Shown one piece after another: positions 47,691 to 58,839 of a stretch of 64,000 bases of DNA. The first letter of the stretch is position 1. Each line of letters begins with the position of its first letter. Both the position numbers and the translations under genes were made by a program. Under the pieces are notes generated by a model. That model saw nothing but the letters and a program-made list of their open reading frames with translations. It was not told where the DNA came from and made no database searches. Source of the stretch: Flaccisagitta enflata (lineage: Eukaryota; Chaetognatha; Sagittoidea; Aphragmophora); the NCBI GenBank assembly GCA_965153355.1, contig OZ231127.1, forward strand, positions 84,940,001 through 85,004,000, written 5' to 3'.

Positions 47691-47917
47691 AAGAGCGGCA
47701 CTATTCCTAGGTTCATACTTTTTTCATTAAAGTCATCAAAAAGTAGTTCGTACCCGTCATTGTAGTGGGGTAGGTTGCAAGCTTTCTTCTTTCATGAAAA
47801 AGTAACGAAAATAATTGCAGAAACATGAGAAATATTCCAAACAATAATTCACCGATGAAAAAAGTGATTTTTCTCCTCTTTGTAAACCTGATTTTGTGCT
47901 CCGACCGAGAAACGAAA

Positions 47918-50490
47918 ATGAATTTTCAGAAGAAACAGCGAAGTCATGATGATAACAGAGCAGTGTTGTGCTGTGCTTGTGGCAAAAAGGATCAGAAATG
48001 CTCACTTGTGACTCCCGCTGTCCAGGAATGTGTCAGGACTGAAGTCTATGACGCAGTGTACGGGAAGAAGAAATTTCATGCGTCATTACAATTTTTTAGT
48101 TATTTTTTAATATTATCATTCTATAATTTTCTTTGAGAAAAAATATTTTTTAAGTGTTTAACAATAAATATTTGCATAGATAATCTCTGAAATACAGATT
48201 TGATGTACATAATGTATTGAAAAAGGATAGAAAAAAGAAGATTTTTTAAAGAAAATTATGCTTTGTCATCTCACTCCTGTTACGTGAAATTATATCATTG
48301 CATAAAAATAAAGAAATTTGCATTTTTAAAAAATATGGCCTCTTTTTTAAAACATATAAGAAAGGGGCCATATTCTTAAAAATGTAAAATTTTCTCTATT
48401 GAGCCTATAATATAATTTCACCTAACAATGTTTTGAAATTTTGTTCACCATTTTTCTAAGAAATTCAAACATTCGATTCTTTTTTCTAATCACTATGAAA
48501 CCACAGTAAGTATTCTGGGTTTAAAAATATTGTTAAAACACCTTATACATTATATTAAAAATACTTATCTGAAATGCCAATAATATTTTTTTATTATAAA
48601 TGTACATCATAAGCAAAAAGTAAAATGAAACCAAAATTTCTTGTTCCTGTACACCATGACCTATCAAGAGTACACTATCAATGATCGATACTATCCTAGT
48701 GGAATCTGCACTGCCTGTCGCCGATACCTTTTCATTGCAAGGAAGGGTGATGTTGTTCCAGAAGTTGTGAGAGAGCGTTGGAACTCCATGGATTACGAGT
48801 CTTTCAAGCGGCCATCCCGTTCGTCGCCGTGCAACTGCAAACTATGCGACATAGCCCGATACACCGAGACCAAATTGGAAAAGAAAACTCGACCAGATGT
48901 TCCGCGCCTTCAGTCAGCCACAGATGAAGCTGAAGCTACTTGCGAGCAAAGGGTAAAACGATTTTTTTTAATGCGAACAACTAGCAGTTCTTTTTAGTTA
49001 ATGTTGTTGCTGATAAAGAATGTAAGGATGGAAAAAAAGTAAGGGAAATCAGAATCATTTTCAGTGTAGGCGTGTGTACAGGGCGAGTCTGTTGAATTGT
49101 AATTTAATTACTTCTATATGTACGGAAAATACTGTTTCAAGGAGCCTTGAACCCCCTCAAACCACTCCAAAAGCTCGGAAAATTGAAGGTGGAAATTGAA
49201 AAATCGCCACGGTGGCGCCAATTGTATCCACTTAAGGTGTCAACTGCCACTGCAAATGAAAAAATTGATTGAATCATGTGAGCTGTAGGGGGGGCATGTA
49301 ACAATTGGGTCCCTCCTCCGCTCTTATCAGGGTCTCTTCTGTTTTTTCCGGACATGCTTGTTATAAAATGTTTGAAAAACGCCCCCCTCGCAACAACTTA
49401 GTATATCTGGGTCACCTTCTTGAAAAAGGAATGCTTGCTCAAAGAAGATGGCAGAAAACGAGTGATTGACGTTCTTCCCCCTGGTGAACTTCATTTAATG
49501 ATGGGTTGCGTCGACATTCATGTTAATTTGCTCATCAAGGTGATTACATAACTCACATCATAGTGGACAGGGGCAGTACTGTTTTTGTCATTCCTTCTGT
49601 TTGGTCTATCCAAGCATCTATTGGTTCTTCTTCTCTTTGGTTCAAAACATTTCTAGTTGCGTGCTACGCGACTCTACACCCCGCTATGTCGGTCCATCAG
49701 CCGGTCCGTTGGTCGCTCCGTTGGTTGGTCCGTCGGTTGGTCCACCCGTCACACTTTACATTTTCCAACCTCCACAGCTTCATTGCCTCAAAATGAATAA
49801 TAAATAACAGATATTTCCTTTTAAAGATAACCAGTCATTGACAATATTCTTAAAGCTTTTTGGAAGGATGTATACGACGAGACGGATGAAAGACATTGGA
49901 GTGATCAGGCATGGTTACAACGGTGGCGGCCTCAAAGGCAACAATAGCAAGCGATTGCTGGATCGTCTTGATCGGCTTGCCTCAATGTTTCCTTCCAACT
50001 GCGGTCCAATCTTTACCTCACTTCAGGGTCTAAAGCGAGTGGTTGAAGGTATCTTTTAAGTCTAATGTGTTAGGGCTCATTCCTGCCCCTATCCACCAAG
50101 GCTAATAATCGCCTGTTGATTTTCAATGTGTTTGTTTGCCCTGTTCTTGGCCTTGTTTACACAGCGTGTTTTGGAAGACGTCTTGATCCACGCTATGAAG
50201 AAATCATTGAGTCATTTCGAACCAACTATGAAGATCTACGCGCGTATGTCTTAGACCATCTGAAACAGAAAGTTCAGTGTACTTGGAAGGTACACATTTT
50301 ATTTTGTCATGTCGTCCAGTGGCTTAGAGAGCATCCTGTTGGCCTCGGTTGCTACGCAGAACAAACTCTCGAGGCTTGTCATCACAGCTTCCACAAAACG
50401 CTTAAACGCCATTCAGTTTCAGAGTCACACCCCGAGCATCAGGCTAGGCTTCGAAGGTCTGTTGTAAAATACAATTCAAAGCGAGTGTAG
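47918..50490 (+). CDS. Putative transposase-like protein, multi-exon
   Basis: This is the one locus with protein-like conservation. Visible exons: about 47918-48070 (CCACGKKDQKC); 48670-48952 (YYPSGICTACRRYLF, CNCKLC); 49402-49539 (VIDVLPPGELHLMMG, donor AAG/gtgatt); ~49828-50048 (HGYNGGGLKGNN); 50165-50490 (CFGRRLDPRYEE, KVHILFCHV, GLGCYAEQTLEACHHSF, YNSKRV, stop). Joining the last two across 50049-50164 gives KRVVEACFGRRLDP in frame. The N-terminal Cys pairs suggest a zinc-binding domain. By eye it resembles unnamed animal proteins with PPPELHLLLG and YHGG..GN motifs. A parallel frame at 49850-49890 (FWKDVYDETDE) hints at a frameshift. Parts between exons 2 and 3 may be missing, so it may be inactive. 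Family assignment is unproven. Confidence 0.6.
48279..48426. mobile_element. Palindromic MITE in the first intron
   Basis: GTTACGTGAAATTATATC at the left, TATAATTTCACCTAAC at the right, and matched inner arms (ATTTTTAAAAAATATGGCC / GGCCATATTCTTAAAAAT) around a ~20-bp centre. About 148 bp. It lies between the first two exons and is presumably spliced out. Confidence 0.65.
49653..49793 (-). mobile_element. HINE-like element, family A, truncated, in an intron
   Basis: TAGTTGCGTGCTACGCGACT, CTACACCCCGCTATGTCGG, CCGT/TGGT core, GTCACACTTTACATTTT, CAGCTTCATTGCCTC. The 5' AACAAGGCC end is missing. It sits between the third and fourth exons. Confidence 0.6.
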
Positions 50491-50623
50491 ACTATTGCGC
50501 CTTTTTTTACTCACTCTGCTCTCACCGTGGAGGTATTATGCATTGAATTGTCTGTATTGTTTTAGAAACTATGTTTTTTCTATCGCTTGGAATTCGATTG
50601 ATAGTGTTTGAATTTGTTTTATG

Positions 50624-50753
50624 TAGGGATGTGGAAGCGATTGACCGATTTGGAGGATGGGATAGCTACTAGTATTTGAACTGTGAAGCGGAAGTGGAAG
50701 CGGAAGCGGAAGCGGTGGAAGCGGCTTGAAAATTGACCGCTTCCACATCCCTA
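50624..50753. mobile_element. hAT-type MITE, 130 bp
   Basis: The ends are TAGGGATGTGGAAGCG and CGCTTCCACATCCCTA. Exact 8-bp GTTTTATG flanks it at 50616-50623 and 50754-50761. The interior is AGCGGA-type hexamers. It lies ~130 bp downstream of the stop codon of the transposase-like gene, inside the large transposon. Confidence 0.9.
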
Positions 50754-50819
50754 GTTTTATGAATTGAAAATGTATTAAATGAAATTTCTTTGGAATGCAC
50801 TGATTCATGCTTTTCAATG

Positions 50820-51991
50820 CCCTTAACAATCTTTAAACTGAGCCTGAATTGAGGTCAATTGTAGCTCAATTCATTAAGATGATTTGAGCTCTCAAAGTTA
50901 TAAGGTTTTTTGACACTTAAGGGAAAATGACATCAACTTTGGAAGACTGTAGCTCCTAAACGAATTGAGCTAATGAGCTCAATTCAGGCTCATTTTAAAG
51001 AGCTTAGTCTGTTCTTTAAAATGAGCTTCAATTGAGCTCATTTGCTCAATTCGTGTGAGAGATATAAGCTCTCAAATCTATAAGGGTTTTTGACACTTTT
51101 ATGAAAATTACATCAACTTTGGAAGACTGTCGCTCCAAAACGAATTGAGCTAATGGGCTCAATTTAGGCTCATTTTAAAAAGCTGCGTCTGTTCTTTAAA
51201 ATGAGCTTAAATTGAGCTCATTTGCTCAATTGTTTAGGAGATAGAAGCTTGAGAAGTTGTAAGGGTATTTGCCATTGATCAGAAAAAAAATCAACTTCTA
51301 GAGCTTCTATCTTCTAAACGAATTGAGCAATTGAGCTCAACTTGAGCTCATTTTAAAGAGCTATGTCTGCTCTTTAAAATGAGCCTAAATTGAGCTCATT
51401 CACTCAATTAATTTAGGAGATATGAGCTTAAGAAGTTGCAAGGGTATTTGTCATTGATCAGAAAAAAACATCAACTTCAAGAGCTTATATCCTCTAAACG
51501 AATTGAGCAATTGAGCTCAACTTGGACTCATTTTAAAGGGCTACGTCTGCTCTTTAAAATGAGCTCAAATGGAGCTCATTCGCTTAATTCGTTTAGGAGA
51601 TATGAGCTTAAGAAGTTGCAAGGGTATTTGCCATTGATCAGAAAAAAACATCAACTTCTAGAGCTTATATCTTCTAAACGAATTGAGCAATTGAGCTCAA
51701 CTTGGGCTCATTTTAAAGAGCTACGTCTGCTCTTTAAAATGAGCCCAAATTGAGCTCATTCGCTCAATTCATTTAGGAGATATAAGCTTTAGAAGTTACC
51801 TTGTCTCTTGGAAAATGCTGAAAATGGCCTGTACCAACAACCCAGAGAAAAAAGGGAATAAAAAAAAATGCGCTCCTGGAATGTTTTCATTTCTTTTTCC
51901 ATAGTATCTGGGATAGTCCTGGGTACCCAAAACCATAGAGAAAGTTGGAGTGATGTCAAAGGAAAGCTGGTGGTTCCGGAACAGATGTGTG
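50820..51991 (+). repeat. Right terminal inverted repeat, five to six palindromic units
   Basis: The unit marker GCTCTTTAAAATGAGC (or GTTC variant) occurs near 51010, 51193, 51368, 51549 and 51729, a 175-183-bp period. Each unit folds on itself. The outermost ~190 bp match the left end in inverse order. The innermost units are the most diverged. Confidence 0.85.
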
Positions 51992-52275
51992 AAGGTTGAA
52001 GAACTTGATGGTCGGTTGGTGGGGTGGTTACTGGTCATTGGTCAAGTGGCGGGATAAAGGGGTGGCGGGGTGGTGTCAGAAACGGAGCAGCCGTCCACTT
52101 CCATCGTAAGGTAAAAAAACTTAATGGTTGGCTGGTGGGTGGTTACTGGTTAAGTGGGGGAATAAAGGGGTGGTGGGGTGATTACCGGTTAAGTGGCGGT
52201 ATAAAGGGTGGCGGGGTGGTAACAGAATCAGAGCAACCGTCCAACTTCCATTGTAAGGTCAAAGAACTTGGTTAG
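51992..52275. repeat. G-rich minisatellite flanking the large transposon (right)
   Basis: Three ~90-bp units containing ACTTCCATYGTAAGGT, AAGAACTTGATGG, GGTGGTTACTGG and GTGGCGG. In two of them the AAGGT junction is uninterrupted, showing the pre-insertion site. Confidence 0.85.
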
Positions 52276-52319
52276 CGGAAAAAAAGTCCCGAGGTCGTCT
52301 GAGGTGAGATGGAAGACAA

Positions 52320-53680
52320 GGCAGGAAAATAGACCGTTTCAGTGAGTCTCTCAGTCTTACAATCTCAGTGCAGAAAGAGTAGACGCAACTGACAATCTCA
52401 AACCTAATGCAATTACGATGGGAAGGCTGTGTATCATTGATTATCTCAGTCTCAGAATTTCAGTGCAAAAAGAGTATACATGACTGACAATGTCAATGTA
52501 ATTACAATGGGAAGACTGTTTGTGTCTCATTAAGTGTCTCATCCTCAAAATCTCAATGCAGAAAGAGTAGACGCGACTGACTAACTATAGCAAAAAAAAA
52601 GCGAACAGTTACTTCTTTTGCTTATAAATCCTTTGAAAATTCACCCAGTGTGCTGAAATTTTTACTGGAGTTACTTTTTGGTATTATTAAGCATCACTGA
52701 AAAAATCGATGTCCTGCTCCAAATAGTTTAGGAATTATAGATTTTTTAAAAGTGCTTGTCCGATGATCAGAAATTCAACATACACACATAAGAATTTTTC
52801 CAAGAATGGATAAACAAACTTTTAAAAAACGCACTAAATCTAGTCCGATTTTGATGAAATTTGAACTGGAAGTAAACCACATTGTTCGCAGGTTGTGGTA
52901 AAAATTTCATAACGAAACTCGGATTATCTTAGCAGAAACAGCAAATTTTCCAAAACTTTTTTTTATGGGTTTAAGAATGAAGTTAATGAAAATGAAACCT
53001 GAAATATAAAGTAATGCTATGGCCATAGTTTTTTACCGATTATCATAATTTTTTAACTGGTAACTTTTGTACATATGAGTAATCTCCAGTAAAATTTTTG
53101 TGAAGATGGAAGCATTTTTAGTCTCCCGAATTGCAAAAATATTCTTACAGGTAGCTGAATATTTCTTATCCTGAGCAAGCTTACAATCAACCAATATCTA
53201 CCCCACTAGACTTTATCTGAGTAGAAGCGAATTTTGCCTAATATTAGTATATAGCACCATCAGACTACAGTTCAAAAATCATAACAAAACTCCCAAAACT
53301 TATTGCACAATGCTAATTTTACTAAAAATGGAATCATTTTGATTTAGGATAAATGTCATCTCTGGCAGTCAAAAAAAGAGGTGACTTCAGTAAAAACGTG
53401 ATAACGGCTAAAGTATTCAACGGATTTTGATGAAATTTTAACCAGACATAGTCCAAATCATGGTTATCATTCCCTGTAAATTTTGTCCAAATTGGTCAAC
53501 ATCTTCTTATGTTTTTGCTCTCTCAAAATTCGTTCGCTTTTTTATTTTGCCATAGTTATGTCAAACTTAATGCAATTACGATGAGAATACTGTTTGTGTT
53601 TCACTGAGTGTCTCAGTCTCAAGTTACTCAGTGCAGAGAAATCAGACACGTAAGACGATGACAGCGATATGACTTTTACA
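52320..53680. repeat. ~105-bp tandem repeat split by element K
   Basis: Units contain CTCAGTCTC, AATCTCAGTGCAGAAAGAGT, AGACGCAACTGACAATCTCA and AATGCAATTACGATGGGAAG. Three units lie left of K and one right. Unit order is restored when K is removed. Confidence 0.8.
52584..53556. mobile_element. Mariner-like element, family K, 973 bp
   Basis: The ends read ACTATAGCAAAA then AAAAAGCGAAC, and GTTCGCTTTTTTATTTTGCC then ATAGT. TA flanks at 52582-52583 and 53557-53558. The neighbouring tandem repeat (CTGACAATGTCAA) gives the empty site. The interior is AT-rich with no long frame. End layout (A-tract then GCG word) resembles F and H. Confidence 0.85.
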
Positions 53681-53689
53681 TGCTCAAAC

Positions 53690-53891
53690 TTTTTAGTCGC
53701 GTGCACACGACTCTATAACCCGCTTAGTTGGTCGGTTGGTCGGTCAGTCTGATGGTAACACTTTGCTTTTTCAGCATTTAGGGGCTCTTTTTTTTGCAAT
53801 GCTGCTCCTGTCCAAATGTTCGGTTAGCCTTTTTTCTCAATGCCCCTGCTCACCCACACGCGACTTCGGTAGCCGTGTATCCGCCCTTGTT
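53690..53891 (-). mobile_element. HINE-like element, family A, intact
   Basis: TTTTTAGTCGCGTGCACACG, ACTCTATAACCCGC, TTGGTCGGTTGGTCGG core, CAATGCTGCTCCTGTCC, GCCCCTGCTCACCCACACGC, GACTTCGGTAGCCGTG and TATCCGCCCTTGTT. Confidence 0.8.
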
Positions 53892-53916
53892 GCAATTATG
53901 ATGCGAAGACCGTTCA

Positions 53917-54116
53917 CAATTGAACCCCGCGATAACGGATATGGATATCAATTATCAAGGGCCTTATCATTCTTGACTCTAGAGACTAACGCATTTTACC
54001 TGTCATAGGTGGATTTGTTATTGCTGAGATAGGAAACATGAAGAAATGAGTTGATGAGACTCAAATATAGAGATCGTTATAGGCGGATTTTCGTCTCTCT
54101 ATAGCGGGTGTAACTG
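53917..54116. mobile_element. Pogo/Tigger-like MITE, 200 bp
   Basis: The left end CAATTGAACCCCGCGATAAC and the complement of the right end, CAGTTACACCCGCTATAGAG, are imperfect inverted repeats. The right flank is TA and the left CA, so the duplication has probably mutated. Confidence 0.65.
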
Positions 54117-54371
54117 TACTTGAAATTCCAAGTTTACATGTGATGCAGATATGTAATGACCATGACTGGGTTTTTACATCTTGACCCTTGTTAAATTCAT
54201 TTAACAATGCCTTTAACGGTATAATGCGAAAGAGGAGGAGCAATAAGGCTATCAACAATGAATTGAGACTGGAAGATTAATTTGATGAGAGAAAGAGAAT
54301 GATTCCTATTCACAGTCAGACAGACTAGCCACTCTCTTAATGTAGGGGCGTGGTTAGTGGGGAACCACAGC

Positions 54372-55095
54372 GTGGTAAATGGTCAAGGCGAGGCAAGGGC
54401 AGTAAGGTTGTGGCAAGGGCGGGGCGAGGGCAATAAGGTTGGGGCAAGGGCGGGCAAGGGCAATAAGGTTGCAAGGGGGGGGCGAGGGCAATAAGGTTGG
54501 GGCAAGGGCGGGGCGAGGGCAATAAGGTTGGGGCAAGGGCGGGGCGAGGGCAATAAGGTTGGAGCAAGGGCGGGACGAGGGCAATAAGGTTGGGGCAAGG
54601 GCGGACAAGGGCAACAAGGTTGGGGCAAGGGCGGGCAAGGGCAATAAGGTTGGGGCAAGGGCGTGGCGAGGGCAATAAGGTTGGGGCAAGGGCGGGCAAG
54701 GGCAATAAGGTTGGGGCAAGGGCGGGCAAGGGCAATAAGGTTGGGGCAAGGGCGGGGCGAGGGCAATAAGGTTGGGGCAAGGGCAGGGCGAGGGCAATAA
54801 GGTTGGGGCAAGGGCAGGCAAGGGCAATAAGGTTGGGGCAAGGGCGTGGCAAGGGCAATAAGGTTGGGGCAAGGGCGGGCAAGGGCAATAAGGTTAGGGC
54901 AAGGGCGGGCAAGGGCAATAAGGTTGGGGCAAGGGCGTGGCAAGGGCAACAAGGTTGGGGCAAGGGCGGGCAAGGGCAGTAAGGTTAGGGCAAGGGCGGA
55001 CAAGGGCAATAAGGTTGGGGCAAGGGCGGGCAAGGGCAATAAGGTTGGGGCAAGGGCGGGGCAAGGGCAATAAGGTTGGGGCAAGGGCAAACGGT
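54372..55095. repeat. 30-bp minisatellite, ~24 copies
   Basis: Unit GGGCAATAAGGTTGGGGCAA followed by GGGCGGGCAA. Unit length varies slightly (29-31). All three minus-strand frames stay open (172-235 residues of P, L, A, T, with LLPLP words), which argues against one being a true protein. Confidence 0.95.
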
Positions 55096-55202
55096 TCGTG
55101 TCGCCATTTCATTGGTCAGAAACAAAAGGGAAACACGTAAATTGACGAGGGGTGAAGGGGGGGGCGTAGAGAACGAACAAGGGGATAAGTAGGAGAATGA
55201 AG

Positions 55203-55303
<101 letters not shown>

Positions 55304-55559
55304 CACACAGACAAACGGACATACATAAAGACAGACACACAGACGCAAGGACGGACGCAGAACGATAGACAGATAGAAAGACAGATTGATAGACACTGAC
55401 AGGCAGACAAAGATAAACTGGTATTAAGACAAACGGATACACATAGACAGGCCAACAGACAGACAAACAAAGTGACAGCCAGACCGACGGGCACACACAG
55501 ACAGACATATACAGACTGACTGAGGTAAACTGAAACAGTGAGAAAAAGAGAAAATATGT

Positions 55560-56240
<681 letters not shown>

Positions 56241-56384
56241 GCCCGACGTAATGAATCAAGGAAACGCATGCGATCACTTACTGACAATAAGCTGAGCCCA
56301 CAGGTAAAAAACAACAAACAAATCAATCTGGTTACAGGAAAAGGCAGGGACAGATGTCCACAAACCATACAAAGAAAAGACAAG

Positions 56385-56925
56385 CTTACAAAGCCAGAGA
56401 CAGGGAGGAGGAGTTGGGAGGCAGGCTTACAAAGCCAGAGACAGGGAGGATAAGTTCCAAGACAGGCTTACAAAGCCAGCGACAAAGAGGATAAGTCATG
56501 AGGCAGGCTTACAGTCAGAAACAGGGAGGATAAGTCGTGAGGCAGGCTTACAAAGCCAGAGACAACCAGGATAAGTTGTGAGGCAGGCTTACAGAGCCAG
56601 AGACAGAGGGAGGATAAGTCGTGAGGCAGGCTTACAGAGCCAGAAACAGGGAAGATAAGTCGTGAGGCAGGCTTACAGAATACAGAGCCAGAGACAGAGA
56701 GAGGATAAGTCGTGAGGCACGCTTACAGAGCTAGAGACAGGGAGGATAAGTTGCAAGGCAGGCTTACAGAGCCAGAGACAGAGAGGAGAAGTTGTGAGGC
56801 AGGCTTGCAAAGTCAGAGACAGAGTGGATAAGTTGTGAGGCAGGCTTACAAAGCCAGAGACAGAGATGATACGTTGTGAGGCAGGCTTACAGAGCCATAG
56901 ACAGAGAGGATAAGTTGTGAGGTTG
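56385..56925. repeat. 41-bp minisatellite, ~13 copies
   Basis: Unit: CAGGCTTACAGAGCCAGAGA then CAGAGAGGATAAGTTGTGAG plus G. A few copies carry short insertions (for example AATACAGAG near 56680). Confidence 0.95.
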
Positions 56926-57189
56926 GGTGACGATAAAACGACAAATGGTTGATGGATGAAGCGCGGCACATCTTTCTCCTCCTCCTCCTCCTCACTCCCT
57001 CCTCCTCCTGCTCCTCTACCACCACCTTATTTCCTTCCTTAGGCACCTTGAGCCAAGAACGGAGAGTCGCTAAAGATAACAGGTATCAGTCGAACATTGG
57101 TAACCAATGGAGAAGTCAAAGCGTCCATGTGGTAGAAGTAGAACTACAACCACAACTTCCACATCAACTACCACCACCACCACTACAAG
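56926..57189. other. Unannotated short stretch with (CCT)n run
   Basis: CTC/CCT triplets at 56975-57012. No gene recognised. Confidence 0.4.
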
Positions 57190-57226
57190 TTTTAGTCTAC
57201 AGTACTAGCAAAAACTACAACGACAA

Positions 57227-57318
<92 letters not shown>

Positions 57319-57519
57319 TCAATAACAACAACAAAACAACATCAACAACAATAACAACAACAACAACAACAACAATAACAATAACAATAACAACAACAAC
57401 AACAATAACAACAACAACAATAAACAACAAAATAATAACAACAACAACAATAACAATAACAACAACAACAACAAAAAACAAATAACAAAATAACAACAAA
57501 AACAACAACAACCACAACC

Positions 57520-57553
<34 letters not shown>

Positions 57554-57561
57554 CCACAACC

Positions 57562-57601
<40 letters not shown>
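57190..57601. repeat. (CAA)n trinucleotide array, ~400 bp
   Basis: CAA units with CAATAA and CCACAA interruptions. Poly-N, poly-T, poly-L and poly-V frames are readouts. Confidence 0.95.
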
Positions 57602-57603
<2 letters not shown>

Positions 57604-57689
57604 AAACTAGGATACAATTGAACATGCCGTATCATTTATCGTGATTCATTATTATGGTATATCAGATGAACATATATTCATGAATATCA

Positions 57690-58112
57690 ACCATCCTACG
57701 AGAGAGTCAGCGAGTCAGCGAGTGAATGGAGCGAGCGACCATATCAAAGCGGAGCGCTGCAGAGCAATTGAGTGGAGTGAGTGGTGCGAGCATACAAACA
57801 TAGCGAGCTACCGAGTGGGCCGTTAAAAACACCGATGTCTATGACTAGAAACGCGCGCAGAGTACTTGGCTAAGGGCGCATTTCTATTGACTCGGTCGCT
57901 CCCTACGTTCATTGGCTCGGACCGCTAACTCCGCTCACTCCACTAACTTACTCTGCAGCTCTTCACCACTTCCCAATTTGCTTGCTCCCTCCATTCAAGG
58001 GCTTGCTCACACCCATATGGGTCAGTTGAAATTTGCGATGATGTGTTTACGCTGGAAACGCGATGCACGGGAACAAAGCGCGTTTGTTGTCATTACTAGG
58101 AACACGTCCTAG
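57690..58112. mobile_element. Two J-type copies facing each other
   Basis: 57690-57855 is a reverse copy (GAGTGAATGGAGCGAGCGAC, ACTAGAAACGCGCGC) and 57873-58112 a forward copy (AGGGCGCATTTCTATTGAC to TACTAGGAACACGTCC). They are separated by ~17 bp. Confidence 0.6.
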
Positions 58113-58272
58113 GTAATTAACCACAGATTTTTGACAAATGCCCATTCATATTAGATTCCTTACCTATGTGTGCCTTTTGATTGTCAAGGATGTCTTTATT
58201 TAAAGATTTTTCTTTGTACGAAACTCTGGGCTCTCGAGAGGTCACCACCCCGCAAACACGGTTGTAATAACT

Positions 58273-58273
<1 letters not shown>

Positions 58274-58332
<59 letters not shown>

Positions 58333-58334
58333 GC

Positions 58335-58385
<51 letters not shown>

Positions 58386-58420
58386 CGTTGTCGTTGTCGT
58401 TGTCGTTTTTGTTTTTGTTT

Positions 58421-58510
<90 letters not shown>

Positions 58511-58580
58511 TTGTTGTTGTTGTTTTTGTTGTTGTTGATGATGTTGGTGTTGTTGTTGTTTTTGTTTTTGTTGTTGTTGA
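58274..58580. repeat. (GTT)n trinucleotide array, ~300 bp
   Basis: GTT units with a GTCGTT block near 58383-58405 and TTTTTG blocks. It lies ~670 bp from a (CAA)n array of similar length, so the two could pair as an inverted repeat. Confidence 0.95.
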
Positions 58581-58839
58581 TCCGCCACCCCGAAAAACGC
58601 CCTTTTCAGATCTTCTTATTGTAGCACGGTGGAGATCTGAAAGATGAGAAAATTGAGTTACTATCTTTAAATGAGTATGTACACCTGACCGAGGGTTTGA
58701 TAAGGGACTAGTGAATATCTACTAGAGGCTAAGTGATATCCAAATGGGTCAATAAGTTTTGTAATAAAAGGCCCAAATTAAAGGCCCAATGTTGTTTCAT
58801 CTTGAGTTTTATGACGGACCGACTGACAGTCATGAAGTA
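58581..58839. other. Unannotated short stretch
   Basis: Unique sequence with no recognised gene or repeat. Confidence 0.4.

Larger units (their letters stand above)
47033..51991 (+). mobile_element. Complete ~5-kb DNA transposon, CACACA ends
   Basis: The left end is CACACAACTGTTCCGGAACC; the right end, complemented, is CACACATCTGTTCCGGAACC. AAGG stands beside both ends (47028-47031, one base from the left end; 51992-51995), and uninterrupted copies of the flanking minisatellite (TTCCATTGTAAGGTCAAAG near 52255) show the empty site. The arms are ~640 bp and ~1170 bp and include tandem palindromic units. Between them is a spliced gene for a Cys-rich protein. A CAC terminus with 4-bp duplications is what I recall for Chapaev-type (CMC) elements; the superfamily call is inference. 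Confidence 0.8.

Noticed and set aside
54337-55090. 172-235-residue proline/leucine-rich frames on the minus strand
   Set aside because: All three minus frames are open because the underlying unit is 30 bp. No start context, splice sites or non-repeat domain.
58170-58624. Poly-C, poly-L and poly-Q frames, as in polyglutamine proteins
   Set aside because: They come from a (GTT)n array open on both strands, with short unrelated flanks.
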